A stretch of DNA of 64,000 nt. Origin: Cladobotryum mycophilum (lineage: Eukaryota > Ascomycota > Sordariomycetes > Hypocreales > Hypocreaceae). Positions 45,338 through 57,950 of the stretch are shown here, piece by piece. Position 1 is the stretch's first letter, and every line of letters begins with the position of its first letter. Under the pieces are notes generated by a model, which saw only the letters and a list, made by a program, of their open reading frames with translations, was not told the DNA's origin and ran no database searches. Position numbers and translations under genes: made by a program. The DNA is taken from assembly GCA_036429605.1 (NCBI GenBank), contig JAVFKD010000004.1:2046001-2110000 (forward strand). The letters are read 5' to 3'.

Positions 45338-47983
45338 TTTTGATGGATTATGAGAAATGTGAGGTTGAGAAGGTATTCGAATGAATTTTTAGCCGAGTTG
45401 TATGAGATGAAAGAGGACTTTGTTTGGATGATGTTGGGTATTTTTTGTTTACAAAGGGAGAGCTTCTGTCTTTTGTACTTGACATTGATCCACTTACAGC
45501 CTCGACATCTCTCTGCTGCTTACCTACTATTGTCTAAAGATTGTCATTGCTCTCATTGGTTGGATGTATTACCAGTGGCAACTGAGCCAATCAGCGTCGT
45601 AGTATTTCCAAGCAGCACACAATGAATAATCAATAGGTTGCCTCTTTTGCACTTTTTGCATGTGCATTTGGCTCTCTTGGTGTAAAAACAAAAGACAGAT
45701 TTCCAACCCATTATTTTTATTTATTTGCAAAGACAGCTACTATTAGTCATTTACATCTTTTTCTATAGATATTAGATATTAGACTAGCTGTTAGATTGTT
45801 TTGGAAGGCCATGGCAGGCAATGATTTCTTCGTTCTGATTAAAGAAGCTACCCTGAAGCAATGACAATGGGCGATTTATCGTAAACTTCTTTGGAGTTGA
45901 CGTTCATGCTCATGTTATATATAATGTACATAGTGCCTTGTCTGTTTAAATCGAATGTAGTTACTTCTTTCTTTCATTGATTCATTACAAATGGATGACA
46001 GATGTTGTCCTTCCATCGATAGGTTTCATTGCCTCTAATTAACACACAACTGTCCTAGATATATCTGATGCTGTATTATACCTCAAAGTCCATGGTCATC
46101 TGTTCCATGTTACACCCCTATTGCTCACCTAACGCTACTCACAGACATGAGAGGTCCAAGAGTTTATTCCAGTAGTCTTCGGATGTATAGACAGTTGTAA
46201 CGCTGACCTCGAGGGCTGGTCGGTGAAATTGGACGACACATAATTGGATCCTCAACTCAGTTGATTAATGATCATGTTTCAATATCTGAAAAAAACCCGC
46301 CGACAACTTTTCATACAAAGCATAGTTTTGTGTGTTGCAAATACTCTGTACAACCTGTCATTACTTTTGTCGCGCCCTGCGCTTTGACACGTAGATTGAT
46401 GGTACCTGAATCTTGACCCGCTATTCATGTTGCGTTGCATTTAATGGGTTTTTCTTGGTGAAACGCAAACATCGTTCTGCTGAGCTCAGCATCGCGACTC
46501 AAACCGCGCGGGTTGGTTATGGCTTTACCAGATCTCTCGTTCGTTTTTAGGCACCGCATTATTATCAAGTTCTTGCTAATCCATCATTTATATTGTTTGA
46601 CCAGCCTAATAGCCACAACCCCAATAAATAAATAAAAATGCCGTGAGTATGAGCCGTGTGACGCGTCGTCCCTGTTCATGACTAGCTTCCAATCAATATG
46701 ACTGCAACGCCAAGCCATCCTCCAATACCAGCATCAGATATTGGCTTTCGGGTGCCGCCGTCAGGTCTTCTCGGCCTTCTGGCTTCTCGCGGGTCCGCGC
46801 GGCTGATTGATAATATCCACACTATATAACCCTTGCGATATAAGAGGCGTAGCGTTTTATGGGGTAATGAGAATGGTTCGTTAGTTTTCGTCTGGGCTCT
46901 GGATCGAAATCCTCATCTCTGCAAATCCTCCCAGGTATGCTGCCGATATCCGGATGTAGGCACTCTTCCACTCGTGATATGTACGGATTGCAGAGATTGC
47001 TCGCCATGACGACCAACTGACTACGAAAGTCAACACATGTTGGATTTGACCGGGTTGTTGACGAGTAAGTAAATTTTAAGGGATAGTAGGCATTATTCGC
47101 GTGTTGTACCTGTAAATTTGAAGGTTTGCCTTTGGTAGACGAGAGTTGCCGTGTTCAAAAGTCAGACGCCAAATGGCACGTAACAATAGAGATGAGGTTG
47201 GCCAGCTACATACAAATCTAGGCTTAACGGAGCACAAGACGCGCATTGTCAGATTGACTTGACAAAGAGCCCTAAGGAAGATCCCCCGCAGGCTATAAAA
47301 GATGCCGCAAACCTTGAAACATGAGGGTTCTTGAATGGAGTCAATGATACAATCCCACTTGCCGCCCCGAGGTTGCATCCCCTGCATATGGATACCTGGT
47401 GGAGTTCAAAGGCACGGAGGTGGAGTTCTTCAAAGCACGCCAGCTGCAAATTCAACTTTCCCAGTATGGAATGGAGAAGAGGAGGCAGCCGGGTTGAAGA
47501 GCCGGCAACCCATAGGGAATTGTGGCTGTCAATTTGGAGAACTCGTGATGCCCTCAATTGGAGAGAAAAAAACAATACCAAGGATCTTAAACAACCATTA
47601 GCAAAGAAACCTGGAGCCGTTCAGAAATGCCGGCCGAAGACAATATATGCGAGTTCCCTCTTGATCATGATGATCGACCTTCTCTGTTAGCGACCAGCTG
47701 ATGGGGTTACATTGGCCAAAGCATAGCGGACCTGGCGCCTTGTCAGATTGGCTGGCCTGTCTCAGAAGCCCATGCGATGTCTCGCAGTAGCCGACCTTGA
47801 ATGGATGGACGAGCACCGAGGGATCTTTGTGGATCCGCAGATTATCTCGCCCTCTCTTCAAGCGTTCCTTTAAATGTCGCCAAAGTTCTGCTGTTTCTGG
47901 ACACTCATGTTGTTGGGAGCAGCGCAGCAGTTCCAAGACCGCTTGTTACAGACCTAGATTCGCTAGCCGAACCTCAAAACACC
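45338..47983. other. Gene-free region, 2.6 kb
   Basis: AT-rich divergent region between the Cys-rich protein and the second permease. Open frames at 47.3-47.9 kb on both strands overlap each other and show no family features. No exon is called. Confidence 0.5.
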
Positions 47984-49630
47984 ATGTCGGCCATGTCCAA
48001 GGCTGCGAGTCACGAAACGATTGAGTCACCGCCCAGTGAGGCTACTCAACACGGTATTGAGAATGGCCAGATGGCGACTGACAAGTACGTGTCAGATCAA
48101 CATCCCACGCGAATCAAACATTGTAACTAATTTTTGGATGTTGTAGATATGGTCAAGCGCTGCGATTCGACCCAGCCGCTGAGGCGAAGCTTCGCATAAA
48201 AATTGATCTCTATGTTGTGCCGATTGTGTCGCTATTTTATTTATTTTGCTTCATTGATCGGGCTAATATTGGTAAGCACACAATCACTAATCATTTTGGA
48301 TATTGGGCATGCATCTGCTTCATAAAATCGACTGATTTATCGGATGATTTTGAAATTCCCTTGTGTGAAATGGTCAACAATTGCTAACAAGCTCATAGGC
48401 AATGCTAGAATCGCTGGCCTTGAAAAGGACCTCGGGTTAAAAGGCTATGAATACAACTCCATCATATCAATCTTTTTCATCTCATACATTCTCTTCGAGA
48501 TACCATCGGTTCTCTTATGCAAATGGATTGGGCCGGGGTGGTTCATACCTCTTGCGACGATGCTTTTCGGTGTAGTGTCCTTGTGCAACGCCTTTGTTCA
48601 CAATTTCTCTGAGGCTGCTGGTGTCAGATTCCTCCTCGGGATATTCGAGGCTGGACTGATGCCTGGCATCGCCTACTACATGTCCCGTTGGTATCGTCGA
48701 TCCGAACTGGCGTTTCGTCTGTCCATGTATGTTGTCATGGCGCCGCTGGCTGGCGCGTTTGGTGGTCTCCTTGCTTCCGCTATCCTGTCCATGGACCGCT
48801 TCGGTAGCCTACACGGCTGGCGTATGATCTTTGGCATTGAAGGCATCGTAACGATTTCCCTTGGGGTTGCCGGCTTCTTTCTCATGACCGATCGTCCCGA
48901 GACAGCTCGCTGGCTCACCGAGGAAGAAAAGGAGTTGGCAGTTGCGCGTGTCCAGTCTGAACGACTCACAACCTCGACCGTCCTGGACTCGATGGATAAA
49001 ACAAAGTTGCTAAGGGGGATATTCAACCCTGTCACTCTGTCCACGGCCTTCATCTTTATGCTCAACAACATCACCGTTCAGGGAATGGCCGTTTTTGCAC
49101 CTACCATCGTTGCGACTCTCTTCAAGGGCAAGACTCCCGTCCAACTACAACTTCTCACTGTCCCACCGTATGTGGTCGGCGCCTTCTTCACACTCCTGAT
49201 GCCTTTCCTCAGCTGGCGCTTCGACAGGCGGCTGCTCTTCATCATCCTCTCGACTCCGCTGGTTATGACAGGATTCGCCATGTTTCTTGGGTCGACAAAC
49301 TTGCATGTCCGCTATGCCGCTACTTTCCTGATCTTATCATCAGCATCCGCTCTTGGCGCCTTGACGACCGCGCACGTGTCTGCGAATGTAGTCAGCGATA
49401 CAGCTCGCAGTGCAGCCATCCCCACGAACATCATGGTGGGTAGCATTGGCGGGCTGGCCAGTAGCTGGGCCTTCCTCCCGTTTGATGCCCCGAATTACCA
49501 CATCGGAAACGGTTTGAACCTAGCGGCAGCTGCCACGACTCTCATTGTGGCTGTTTTGATGCTGTTGTGGTTGAAGCATGACAACAAGAAGCGGGCAGCA
49601 AGGGACTCCGACGAAGTGCTGAGGGGTTGA
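47984..49630 (+). CDS. MFS permease, Dal5/anion:cation symporter family
   Basis: Exons are 47984-48084, 48147-48271 and 48399-49630, giving 485 residues in frame. The transporter has 12 helices and the family marks: LYVVPIVSLFYLFCFIDRANIGNARIAGLEKDLGLKG, FFISYILFEIPSVLLCKWIG, GVRFLLGIFEAGLMPGIAYYMSRWYRRSELAFR, and GWRMIFGIEGIVTI. It is intact, unlike the related permease at 12.8 kb. Substrates in the family include allantoate, nicotinate, pantothenate and other anions; none can be assigned here. The start is the first of two close ATGs. It has a typical Ser/Thr-rich cytosolic N-terminus of about 45 residues. Confidence 0.92.
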
Positions 49631-50499
49631 CCCAGCGACAAATCGAGGATCTTGATTGGAAGCATCCTGAATTTAGATGGAAGTATTAACCATGCGTATA
49701 TTGCGTTGAGCGTGCAATATGAACCGGCTCTTTGTTAGATGAGCTTGGACTGTTTGGACTCTTTGTTAAGCGGGTTATTGGAGGGTTGCGCTTTCTTTTG
49801 AACGATAAACGAAGCCACTGAATGTATGAACTTGTTTGCAGTACGTACGTATGATTGAGCAACTGCAATGCTTTGGAGAATATAATATGACTGCCGCGTC
49901 TTTCATCAAAACAAAGTCCCTTCTGCTTGTTGATGCGATGAGTGAGCCCCTTTATTCGACTACGCATTTCGACCCTGTAGTTGAAGTAAATAGCAAAGTT
50001 GCTTTAATAATGCTCTTAGAAGAATAATTCACATTATTCGATACGGGGTTTTCTACTGTTTAGAGGATACGCGTGCTGTTGTGATGCCTAACGTCCCTAA
50101 ACCTGTTGCCAGCTGTTGCCAGGGGATTTTGCAATTCTTACTTGGGCATCTTTGTTATTAGCTCCCATTCAGATTTAGTTCAACCAAGTCTCTAGAAGGA
50201 CTATGTAAATAAACATCTCTATTCACTTTTTATTCACTCTTTTTTTACTGCGTCACAATCCATCTCAATCATCACACCAACCCATCAACACCTGTTTTCT
50301 TGGCTCGTGTGATGTATAACAAACAGATATTGGCACAACGAGATTATTGTTCCTTTTCTAGTACGTTTATTCTCATTCATGTATACAGCGATTGTTTCGC
50401 ACTAGGTGCATTGAAACGCGCTTGAGGCAACACGCCCATGTGCTTGTAGTAGATGGCCAAGCTGACTGTCTTGTGTATGTAGAGAGCTAAACATTCAAC
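49631..50499. other. Intergenic spacer
   Basis: AT-rich sequence with no exon seen. It contains a tandem duplicate of GTTGCCAG near 50103-50119. Confidence 0.55.
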
Positions 50500-51530
50500 A
50501 TGGGCATTCTAAGCAATAACCCGAAGAGGCGAAAGTTTCCAACCAGGACGATACGAGTTCCAGTCCCGAAGAGTACAGCCAACCAAGACAACCACGACGA
50601 AGACCAAACTCTGCTTGTCCCGTCCCATGCATCAACCATAGCAGATACCATTAAACCTGTGGCATCAACCGAGAATCCTATGATTAGCACCGAGTGCTGG
50701 GAGACGTGGCTTCCTATCCTTGGCCACGTGAAAGACTCTTTGAGGATAAACCTGGGAACAAAGTCCGAGTTCGAGACTATCCTTGGTGGAAACAAACAAT
50801 TCGACGGTTACAAGCACTAGGAATGCTTGGTGCCAAGTCAGGGGAGGGTTACCTGAAAGTAACATTCTATTTTCTGTCGGACGAGACGTCACCGACCATT
50901 GAGTTGCTGTCCGTTATCCATGTTTGTGGCAAAGACGCGAAAATTGCTACTAGAACAATCATCGAACACAATGAGCGGAGCGGCTGTGGACTTTGGGGAC
51001 CATTCTCGTTGCCCGAGAGGAAAATCCTCCCCTGCTGTGACGAGCTACACCAAGACGTCCCCGAGACCGGCGAACTATCGCGATACGAGCACGATTTGCA
51101 GCTCTCGAAAAGGGACTCGACAATTCGTGCCTTGGAGGCAACGGCCCATAGACAAGTGCAAGACAAGTCGCTAAAGGAACAAGTCAAGTTTTTGAGAAGG
51201 GCAAACACGCGAATTGCCAAGCACTCGTTGGTGACGACTCGAGACAAGCACGAGTTGAAAAACCAAATTCAGGATCTCAAGGATCAGCTGGTGTCGATTA
51301 GGGAAGATTTCCGATGGAAGTTGCGGGAGCAGAGACAGGATATACGGAGGCTCAAAGCCCTGTTGAAGGGTGCGAAGGCGGATTAGGAGCCCGCAAAGGA
51401 GGAAGAGAAGGAGGAGGAGCGTCAACCAAAGCCCGCCAAAAGGAAGAAGCGGTCATGGTACGATAAGGACGGTGAAATTTATGACTGCATTGTGGTGGCG
51501 ACGTCACCGAAGAGGGCTAGACGTGGTTGA
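50500..51530 (+). pseudogene. Coiled-coil protein gene with frame break and internal stop
   Basis: I do not recognise the family. Reading from ATG 50500, the frame is good to about 50714 (MGILSNNPKRRKF..., TECWETWLP). It then continues coding-like one phase on (YPWPRERLFEDKPGNKVRV, DYPWWKQTIRRLQALGMLG) to a TAG at 51384. That second phase has no ATG of its own near the junction. Beyond the TAG the same frame stays open for 47 codons with a highly charged, basic sequence (AKEEEKEEERQPKPAKRKKR, ending SPKRARRG) and ends at TGA 51530. Residues about 190-290 form a long amphipathic helix (coiled coil). Either the gene is decaying, or the two defects are assembly errors. A basic C-terminus suggests a nuclear protein. 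A short upstream intron could also explain the first break. Confidence 0.55.
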
Positions 51531-52603
51531 AGGGAGGATGCAGTGCGGCTTCTCGGTTGTTCCAATCTCAAAGCTTGCCTTCTTATTCGTTCTGTTGTTA
51601 CTCTCCTGTACTTTGTATATCTCGAACATGACTTTCGTGCCAAAGCTCAACCCAGCCTCGTGAGCCAATGTCTGGAGTGTGTCAGTAGTTTCCGCTTTGG
51701 TGATTTTAACTCGCGACTGTGAATGCACGACTAGATCTCACTTGATCCTGTTGCGGATTGCCGAAGTGACCGTAGCCCTATTGCGCACGTATAACCTTGC
51801 TACCCATCCTTGACGAGCGGCTCTCTTGAGTAGTCATGATTTCTCGAATCGTTCAGACTCTGTCTCCGGCAACACTGAGAACGGGGACGGGAGGGCATTG
51901 ACTCCTATGGAACTGGGCTGTGTATTCTAGCCCACCAATGTCTTGGAGGATTAGAGGATTAGTAAACGACGAATGCACCCAGTGGCGACGCTGTGCTCTT
52001 GGCCGACTCTCTGAATCATCAAGGGATAAGAAGCGTGTAGACAAATTGGGTAAAAGATTCCATCCTTTGACCACCTGACTGCAACTTGCATTCTCAAGTG
52101 ACTCATGCGAACCCCGGCTGTCGCTCACACTCGTCATAGCAGAACCAAGCCACAAGATTGTACTTGTGATGGGAGGAACAATGCCAAAAAAGCCTTTCCT
52201 TGCATGGGAGAACACACACCGGCAGAAACATCCGCAGATCTTGCCAAAAAATGCTGAAATTGAATGTCTCGAGCCTCTGCGTCACCGTAGCCCTATCAGG
52301 GCTGACAGTAACTCGTTTGAGTCGTTCAATCAAGGGGACCAAGCTCCACTGCGGGCCGCGCCCCAGCATCGTTTTTACCTGTGAGAAGTTATTGATTGAG
52401 TCCATTTTTCTTTGAGACAGTGAGTAGTTAGTAGTAAGTCGGAGGGCTATATCGTTCACGTACAAGTAGTTCGTTCTTCTCGTGTTCTCGTGCGGAAGCG
52501 AGACATCTATTTAGGTATGCTTGGTGGCGGGGTTTCCTCCAATCAACCTTTTGTACAATGGGCCATGAATCTCTTTGCAGAATACAAATCCAAATTCCTC
52601 TTC

Positions 52604-52635
<32 letters not shown>

Positions 52636-52636
52636 T
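52604..52636 (+). repeat. TTTC tetranucleotide microsatellite
   Basis: About eight tandem copies in intergenic DNA. Confidence 0.9.
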
Positions 52637-53321
52637 ACAACTTGAGGAATAGCAGTGTTGAAAAAAAGGCCTTTTCCTTTCTTACAGTGCAATACCCGAT
52701 GACCATCTGACCACAGGACAGCGTCATGGCGACCTCCTCCAAATTCAATGCAAGGGAGAGATTGGCAAAGTGGGGAGAAGGGGGGAGAGAACTGAGATTT
52801 ACTGCAGCCATGTTGAGCGTAATCTTTCCCTCCTTGGGTTTTCTCTCGTGTTTCAATTGGTGGCAGAGGTCTCAGTCTGGGTTAGTTGCCCTTTTCCCCC
52901 CAGAGCGCCCGCAAAGGGGGGTTTCGTTCGTAAGCCTTAGAGTTGACCCTTGAGATGACCGCGGAATTGGCTCTCTCTTTCTTTCTCTCTCTGTGTGTCT
53001 CTCTCCTCCCTTGAGTTGGCTGGTGATGCCAGTGGAGCGGGCTAAAAGACGTGTGTTTTACCCTTGAGCTTGCAAATGCGCCCGGCACTGAGTCTTTCCC
53101 TCCCCCTTCATCTTCTCATCGCTGGGGTGTCTCACGGCGGATATCGGAATTAGGCCCTGCTTTCAGCAGTTACTCGATCTCGTAAGCTTCCATGGCTTGT
53201 AAATACCCAAGGGGGGAGTGGTTCGTTTGGGGTGCAGGGTCGCTTCTGTAGAGTAGGTAAGCCTCGTCATCTATTGCATTGGCTATTATCGAATCCAAGT
53301 GCCTTTTTTCTTCTTTCCCTG

Positions 53322-53344
53322 TTTTTTTTTTTTTTTTTTTTTTT
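53322..53344 (+). repeat. Poly-T run of 23
   Basis: Uninterrupted T run in intergenic DNA. Confidence 0.9.
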
Positions 53345-53885
53345 GCTGCGAGATGAAAAGTCTCACTCCCTGCGCAACTTGCAGCAAGCCCGGAGATGCA
53401 GGGAGGTTTGGATTGGGGTAAAAACATACCAAGGGTTAGGGTCGCATTGCTTCTGGCGGATCGACTTAGGCGTCGTTAGCTTCAGACATTGTCTCTCAAA
53501 CTTCATCCCTGCTGATCAAGTTATGGAACCTGGTCAAGCCTTTGCGTTCAAGGCCTCAGGCCCTTGTTTTTTCTTTGCCTCTCCCCCACATTGACCATAC
53601 ACTTTACTCTTGTGTGTGCTGCTTGGAATCATGCCCTTCCCTCCCTTTTCTGGAGTGGGCCGCTGAACTCTGTTCTATATCTTCTTCTTATCAAAATCTC
53701 GATCTGGGGAATTTCTGGGTGTTCGGCTTGGGATATATGGCCGTCGGTGCCAACTCCTTCATCTCCATCTTCACGCCACTCGTTTCTTGTTCTTGAACTT
53801 CTGGAGAGGCACCGAATGTGTCGATCCCCTCTCGTGTGAATCCTGCTCCCCTCAATGGTTCGGAGCGGCTTCAGAGACGGCCACC

Positions 53886-55252
53886 ATGGGAGTCGACGTA
53901 CAGGCCCGCGGCGCTGTACCGGATCGTGGACCTGGCCTCCTCGGCATCCTCTGGACGTTGACGCCACTAGCAGTCTTCACGACCGTCCTTCGAATCGTTG
54001 CCCGCGTGCGTAGTCGAATGTTCGGCTGGGACGATGTTTTTATGCTTTTTTCTACAGTGCGTCCGATCGAAAATCTTTCTTTCTTTATTTTAGGGGGTCT
54101 CAGTTCTTGAGGCCAAAAAAAAGAGGGAAAAATCAACTTGACTAAAAGATAATGTTTAGATTTGTTTCATCGGCTGGAGCGTCATTCTTACTGTTTATGA
54201 GAAGCGCGGCGGGCTGGAACACATGGTTGACCTCGAGCAGACGGGGCCCGACAATGTCGCCATGGTCATGTTCCTCAACTGGCTCAGCCAAGTCTTTGGT
54301 ATCTTGGGTGTTGCGGCTGGCAAGATTTCCGTCGCGGCGCTGCTGCTGAGCATCATTCGGTTGACGGAGCTGGAGCTCAGGTGGCAAAAGGTGCTGCTTT
54401 GGGTTGTGCCTGTTTTCCTTGCTGGGGCGATTGCCATTGCTTGGTCGACGCTCACCTTTGCTCAATGTTCGCCGGCTCGGTCGCTTTGGGATGAAAGGAT
54501 TATAGGGCATTGTATTAAGCCTAAAGTGATGTGGTCCTTTGGCACTTTTACTGGAGGTGAATACTCCCCCTAGAAACCCCCGAGATGGCCCTGTGTGCTG
54601 ACAGTCTTATACAGCCTTTAATACCTTTGCTGACGCGAGTCTCGCTATTGTGCCCGCTACCGTCATCTATCAGCTCAGAAATACCACGACCGAGAAAATC
54701 CAACTGGCCCTCGTCATTGGCCTTGGCATCCTTACCACCATCTGCTCCGGCATCAAGACCAAGTACCTCGCCGCGCTCTCCAACCGAACCGACCGCTCAT
54801 GGGCCTACTACGACATCTCCGCCTGGGTCACGGGGGAGTTCTTCCTCCTGATCATCTGCAGCTCAGTCCCCGCTCTACCGATCGTGCTCAGCTGGTCGCT
54901 GGCCACCGCAGGCAGCATCAAGAGCGTGGCGTCGCTGGCCGTGGAGTCGATGCTACAGCACACCACCCGGAGGAGGAGGAAGAACGGCTCCAGGCTGCGG
55001 TCGCCGACTGGGACGGGAAACAATAACGAATTTAGCGACCTGACGCACATGAAGATTATGACCAAGACGACCATTGAGAGGGTGGAGTACTCGCAAAACG
55101 AAAGCGTGGATCAGCTCGTTGGGGGCGGCCCGCCGGGCCACGGGGTGCGCGTGGAGATGATGTACGATGTGAGGAGAGATACCCGACCGAACTCACTGGC
55201 ATCTGGGTACGGTCAACCTTTTACGACTAATTTGAACATGGACAAGCATTAA
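53886..55252 (+). CDS. Rhodopsin-domain (Pth11-like) seven-helix membrane protein
   Basis: Exons are 53886-54056, 54160-54556 and 54615-55252, giving 401 residues. The family of seven-helix fungal membrane proteins includes Pth11-type receptor-like proteins. Helix 1 carries WTLTPLAVFTTVLRIVARV, followed by the signature FGWDDVFMLFST at the first splice. Later marks are GKISVAALLLSIIRL, FAQCSPARSLWD and GAFNTFADASLAIVPATVIYQL, then KTKYLAALSNRTDRSWAYYDISAWVTGEFFLLIICSSVPALP. The C-terminal 120 residues are cytosolic, Arg/Ser-rich. There is no CFEM domain, which canonical Pth11 has, so this is the short class. The start has a strong context (GCCACCATGGG). Ligand and G-protein coupling are unknown. 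Confidence 0.93.
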
Positions 55253-55445
55253 TGATGCTGGGTAATAAATTTTTTTTTCATCGCAACATGTCAGGATATC
55301 TATGACTTATGGCATCAATCAATCGCTGCTGGGACGGATTACACTTCATATTATATATAGTATACTATTAGTACAACAGGCAAAAATAGCCTTCCCCGGT
55401 CAAAAAAAACGCCTTATTTTAAATTGAAATTGCTGGTGTTAAAGT

Positions 55446-57837
55446 TCAGCTCCCTCCAAAGCCGGCGAACCTGTCGCCCATGCCGTTAAAGTTGGTCTGG
55501 TAGTATGCGTCCCCCCAGTTGAGGTCCGTATGGGGCGTCATTTCCCCTGGCCCCGGAAAGTGGTCTCCCATGGGGAAATTCGCATGGACCTCGTCACCGT
55601 GATGGGGGTACAGTACCCCGCTGTTCCAGGCCTGTACTGCCGCCGAGGGATCCATTGATCCAGCAGTGATGTCCATCGGCGGCATGGCGAGCTGGCCCAT
55701 GAGGTCCTGGTCAAACATTGTGGACGTCGCCGGAGTGGCGGCGGGCTGTATGTCCCTCATGGATTCAATGGCCAGATTGCTTCCTCGCCTTGGACCCCCG
55801 CCCTTTATCACCGTCCTCACGCTATCCCTTGGTCCCAGTCCGATGGCCGAATTTCTGATGCTACCGCTTTCCTCTGACAGCTCATCCATCATGACCACCC
55901 CCGAGTCTGGCCTGGGGAGAATTTCCTTGGCTTTTCTCGGCACCAGGTTCTGCAAACCAGAGGCTCGCAAGGGCTCGTTTTTCTTATTGCTGCGATTCAC
56001 GTAGGGCATGTTTTGCGCAGATGCGATGCAGCGCTCTACCGCCTCGATGAAGCACTGCTGGAACTTGGTAGAAAGGGTCTCCAAGGTAGCCGGATTTGAG
56101 ATCTTGTCGCGGAGGGAATCTTGTAACAGCTGAAAGGAGGAAAGATAGTGGTTTGAGAGTTCAAAGTGCTCAATGACGGGAGTAAAGTCTATCCCTCATG
56201 TTAGCATGAAAAGCTGCATCACTTCTATGGAGTCAAAAGGGATCACATACGGTACTGCTGAATGTGACTATCCTCGTCATCTGGAAAGAGAATATTCCAG
56301 ATCTCTTTCCACTGGGCCTCGGGCGATGCGCCGCTGACCCTCTTGCGAGACAGGAGCTTATTAGAAGTAGACCCGTCAACACCAGACTCGGGGTCATGGT
56401 CCGATATATCACACATCAGCTCCTTGGGTAGGCGCTGGTGATCTCTAAGATCTTTGCGTGTCCGAAAGTCACGGTTGCATCGATCGCAGACAAAGGCAGA
56501 GGGGTCGTCTCGCTTGTGCTGTTTGACAATGTGTTGCCTGATGAAATATGAGTAACAATACTCCAAAAAAAGGGGGGGGGCATGTTAGTGAATGACTTAC
56601 CTCAGTTCAGCAAACTTTGGAAAGTATGTCATGGCGCAGCTGTGGTGATCCCTGACATTGAACCGCTGCGGGTTCCTCTTCCTAAAGGGACAGCTTAGGC
56701 GGAGGTTTTCGTCATCTCTGGGGTTTGGCCTCGGTCTCTTGGTGGGGAGGAACCCGGATCCTTCTCCCTCGCTGAAATCGCCTTCATCTTCGTCGCCCTT
56801 CCCTAGCTTCTTTCTCTTTCCACCCCCTTGCGATCCGGCCCCACTCCCGCCTTGCGATGGAGTCGAGGAGGAACTTGAAGTCGACATGACTTGAGTCAGT
56901 TCGGCGTCGGATGGTGCGACCCAGATAGAATTCCCCACATCACCAACAAACTTGCACACCAAACGCCGCAGAGCCGTTGTGGTTTTTGATGCCTCGCCGA
57001 GGTCGACACCGTAGATTAGCTGGAGAGTGTAATCTAGGATGGCTTCTGTATCGCGCGGGGAGCAGTCGTCAGACGATGTCGATGAAGACTCCCACTTGGA
57101 TGCAAGAGCGGGTTCGCTGGCAGGCTCAGGTTGCGGCCAGTCGTGAGAGCTGCTTGGTGTGAGCTCCTCTTCCTCCTTGATTGGAGAGGACGACGCCAAG
57201 GTGGAAGGGCTATCAGATGGTAAGTTATGCTAGCTCAGGGAAAGATAACTGCTCCCCCTCAGATTCTTCCTCACCTATCAGGCGGTATTATGTACTCATT
57301 GTCACTGCTTGGCACTGGTGTGACAACACGAATATCTCTTATCTTGGAAGCGAGGTCTGATTGAATTGTAACAAAACCTTCATCATCATCGTTGACGTAG
57401 GTTGAGCAGGTGCCGGTTGAGGGCTTGTGTCGATGCAAAACTCTGCTGGCGGGTCGCGAGACCTCGAGGTTGTGTGTTGAGAAGACCTCGCTGATGTCGC
57501 TTGTATAGGTTGTGCTGATGGGACTAGCGAGGGTTGAGTGGGAGTAAGACGTCGCCGAGTCGGGGACGTTGGCAGAAGATATACTACTTCTTGTGGAGGC
57601 CGTCCGCGAGCGATGGCGAAGAGAACTGGGGGTAAAATGAAGACTCTCCGGGAACCGTCGTCGGTTGCTTAGAGCATGTGTAAGTTCTTGGTCTTCGCTC
57701 TTGGTTGAGACGTTGACCCTTTCATGAATGGACTCTTTGTGTCGGGAATCTCGTCGCAAATGCATGGGAAGATGGTTATGATGATGGGTGCCAAGGCCCA
57801 ATTCACGAGAGGCCTGGTTGTAGAATCTATTGGCCAT
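55446..57837 (-). CDS. C2H2 zinc-finger protein, four exons
   Basis: Exons are 57837-57275, 57209-56601, 56537-56251 and 56188-55446, giving 733 residues. All phases agree, so two open stretches that look like separate genes (57.3-57.8 and 56.6-57.2 kb) are one. The N-terminal 190 residues are Ser/Arg-rich and likely disordered. An acidic and Ser-rich segment and a basic KRKKLGKG stretch follow. The finger region spans the second splice: SCPFRKRNPQRFNVRDHHSCAMTYFPKFAELRQHIVKQHKRDD, then FVCDRCNRDFRTRKDLRDHQRLPKELMCD. The C-terminus is Gly/Met/Asp-rich, with a coiled segment around LSTKFQQCFIEAVERC. This arrangement matches fungal C2H2 proteins that are mostly uncharacterised; a transcriptional role is inferred only. 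Confidence 0.88.
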
Positions 57838-57931
57838 TGAGTGTGTAAGGCAACCAAGTATGGAGACGATGCGTCAGACTTGGGGGGGGATGATGATGTT
57901 GGTGCTTGAGAAAGCTGGTGACGACTCTTAC

Positions 57932-57950
57932 AAAAAAAAAAAAAAAAAAA
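57932..57950 (+). repeat. Poly-A run of 19
   Basis: Uninterrupted A run just upstream of the C2H2 gene. Confidence 0.9.

Larger units (their letters stand above)
51531..53885. other. Gene-free region, 2.4 kb
   Basis: Upstream region of the rhodopsin-like gene with TTTC and T repeats. No exon is supported on either strand. Confidence 0.55.

Noticed and set aside
47331..47690. Overlapping open frames on both strands before the second permease
   Set aside because: No motif, no consistent splice pattern, and both strands are equally open in AT-rich DNA.
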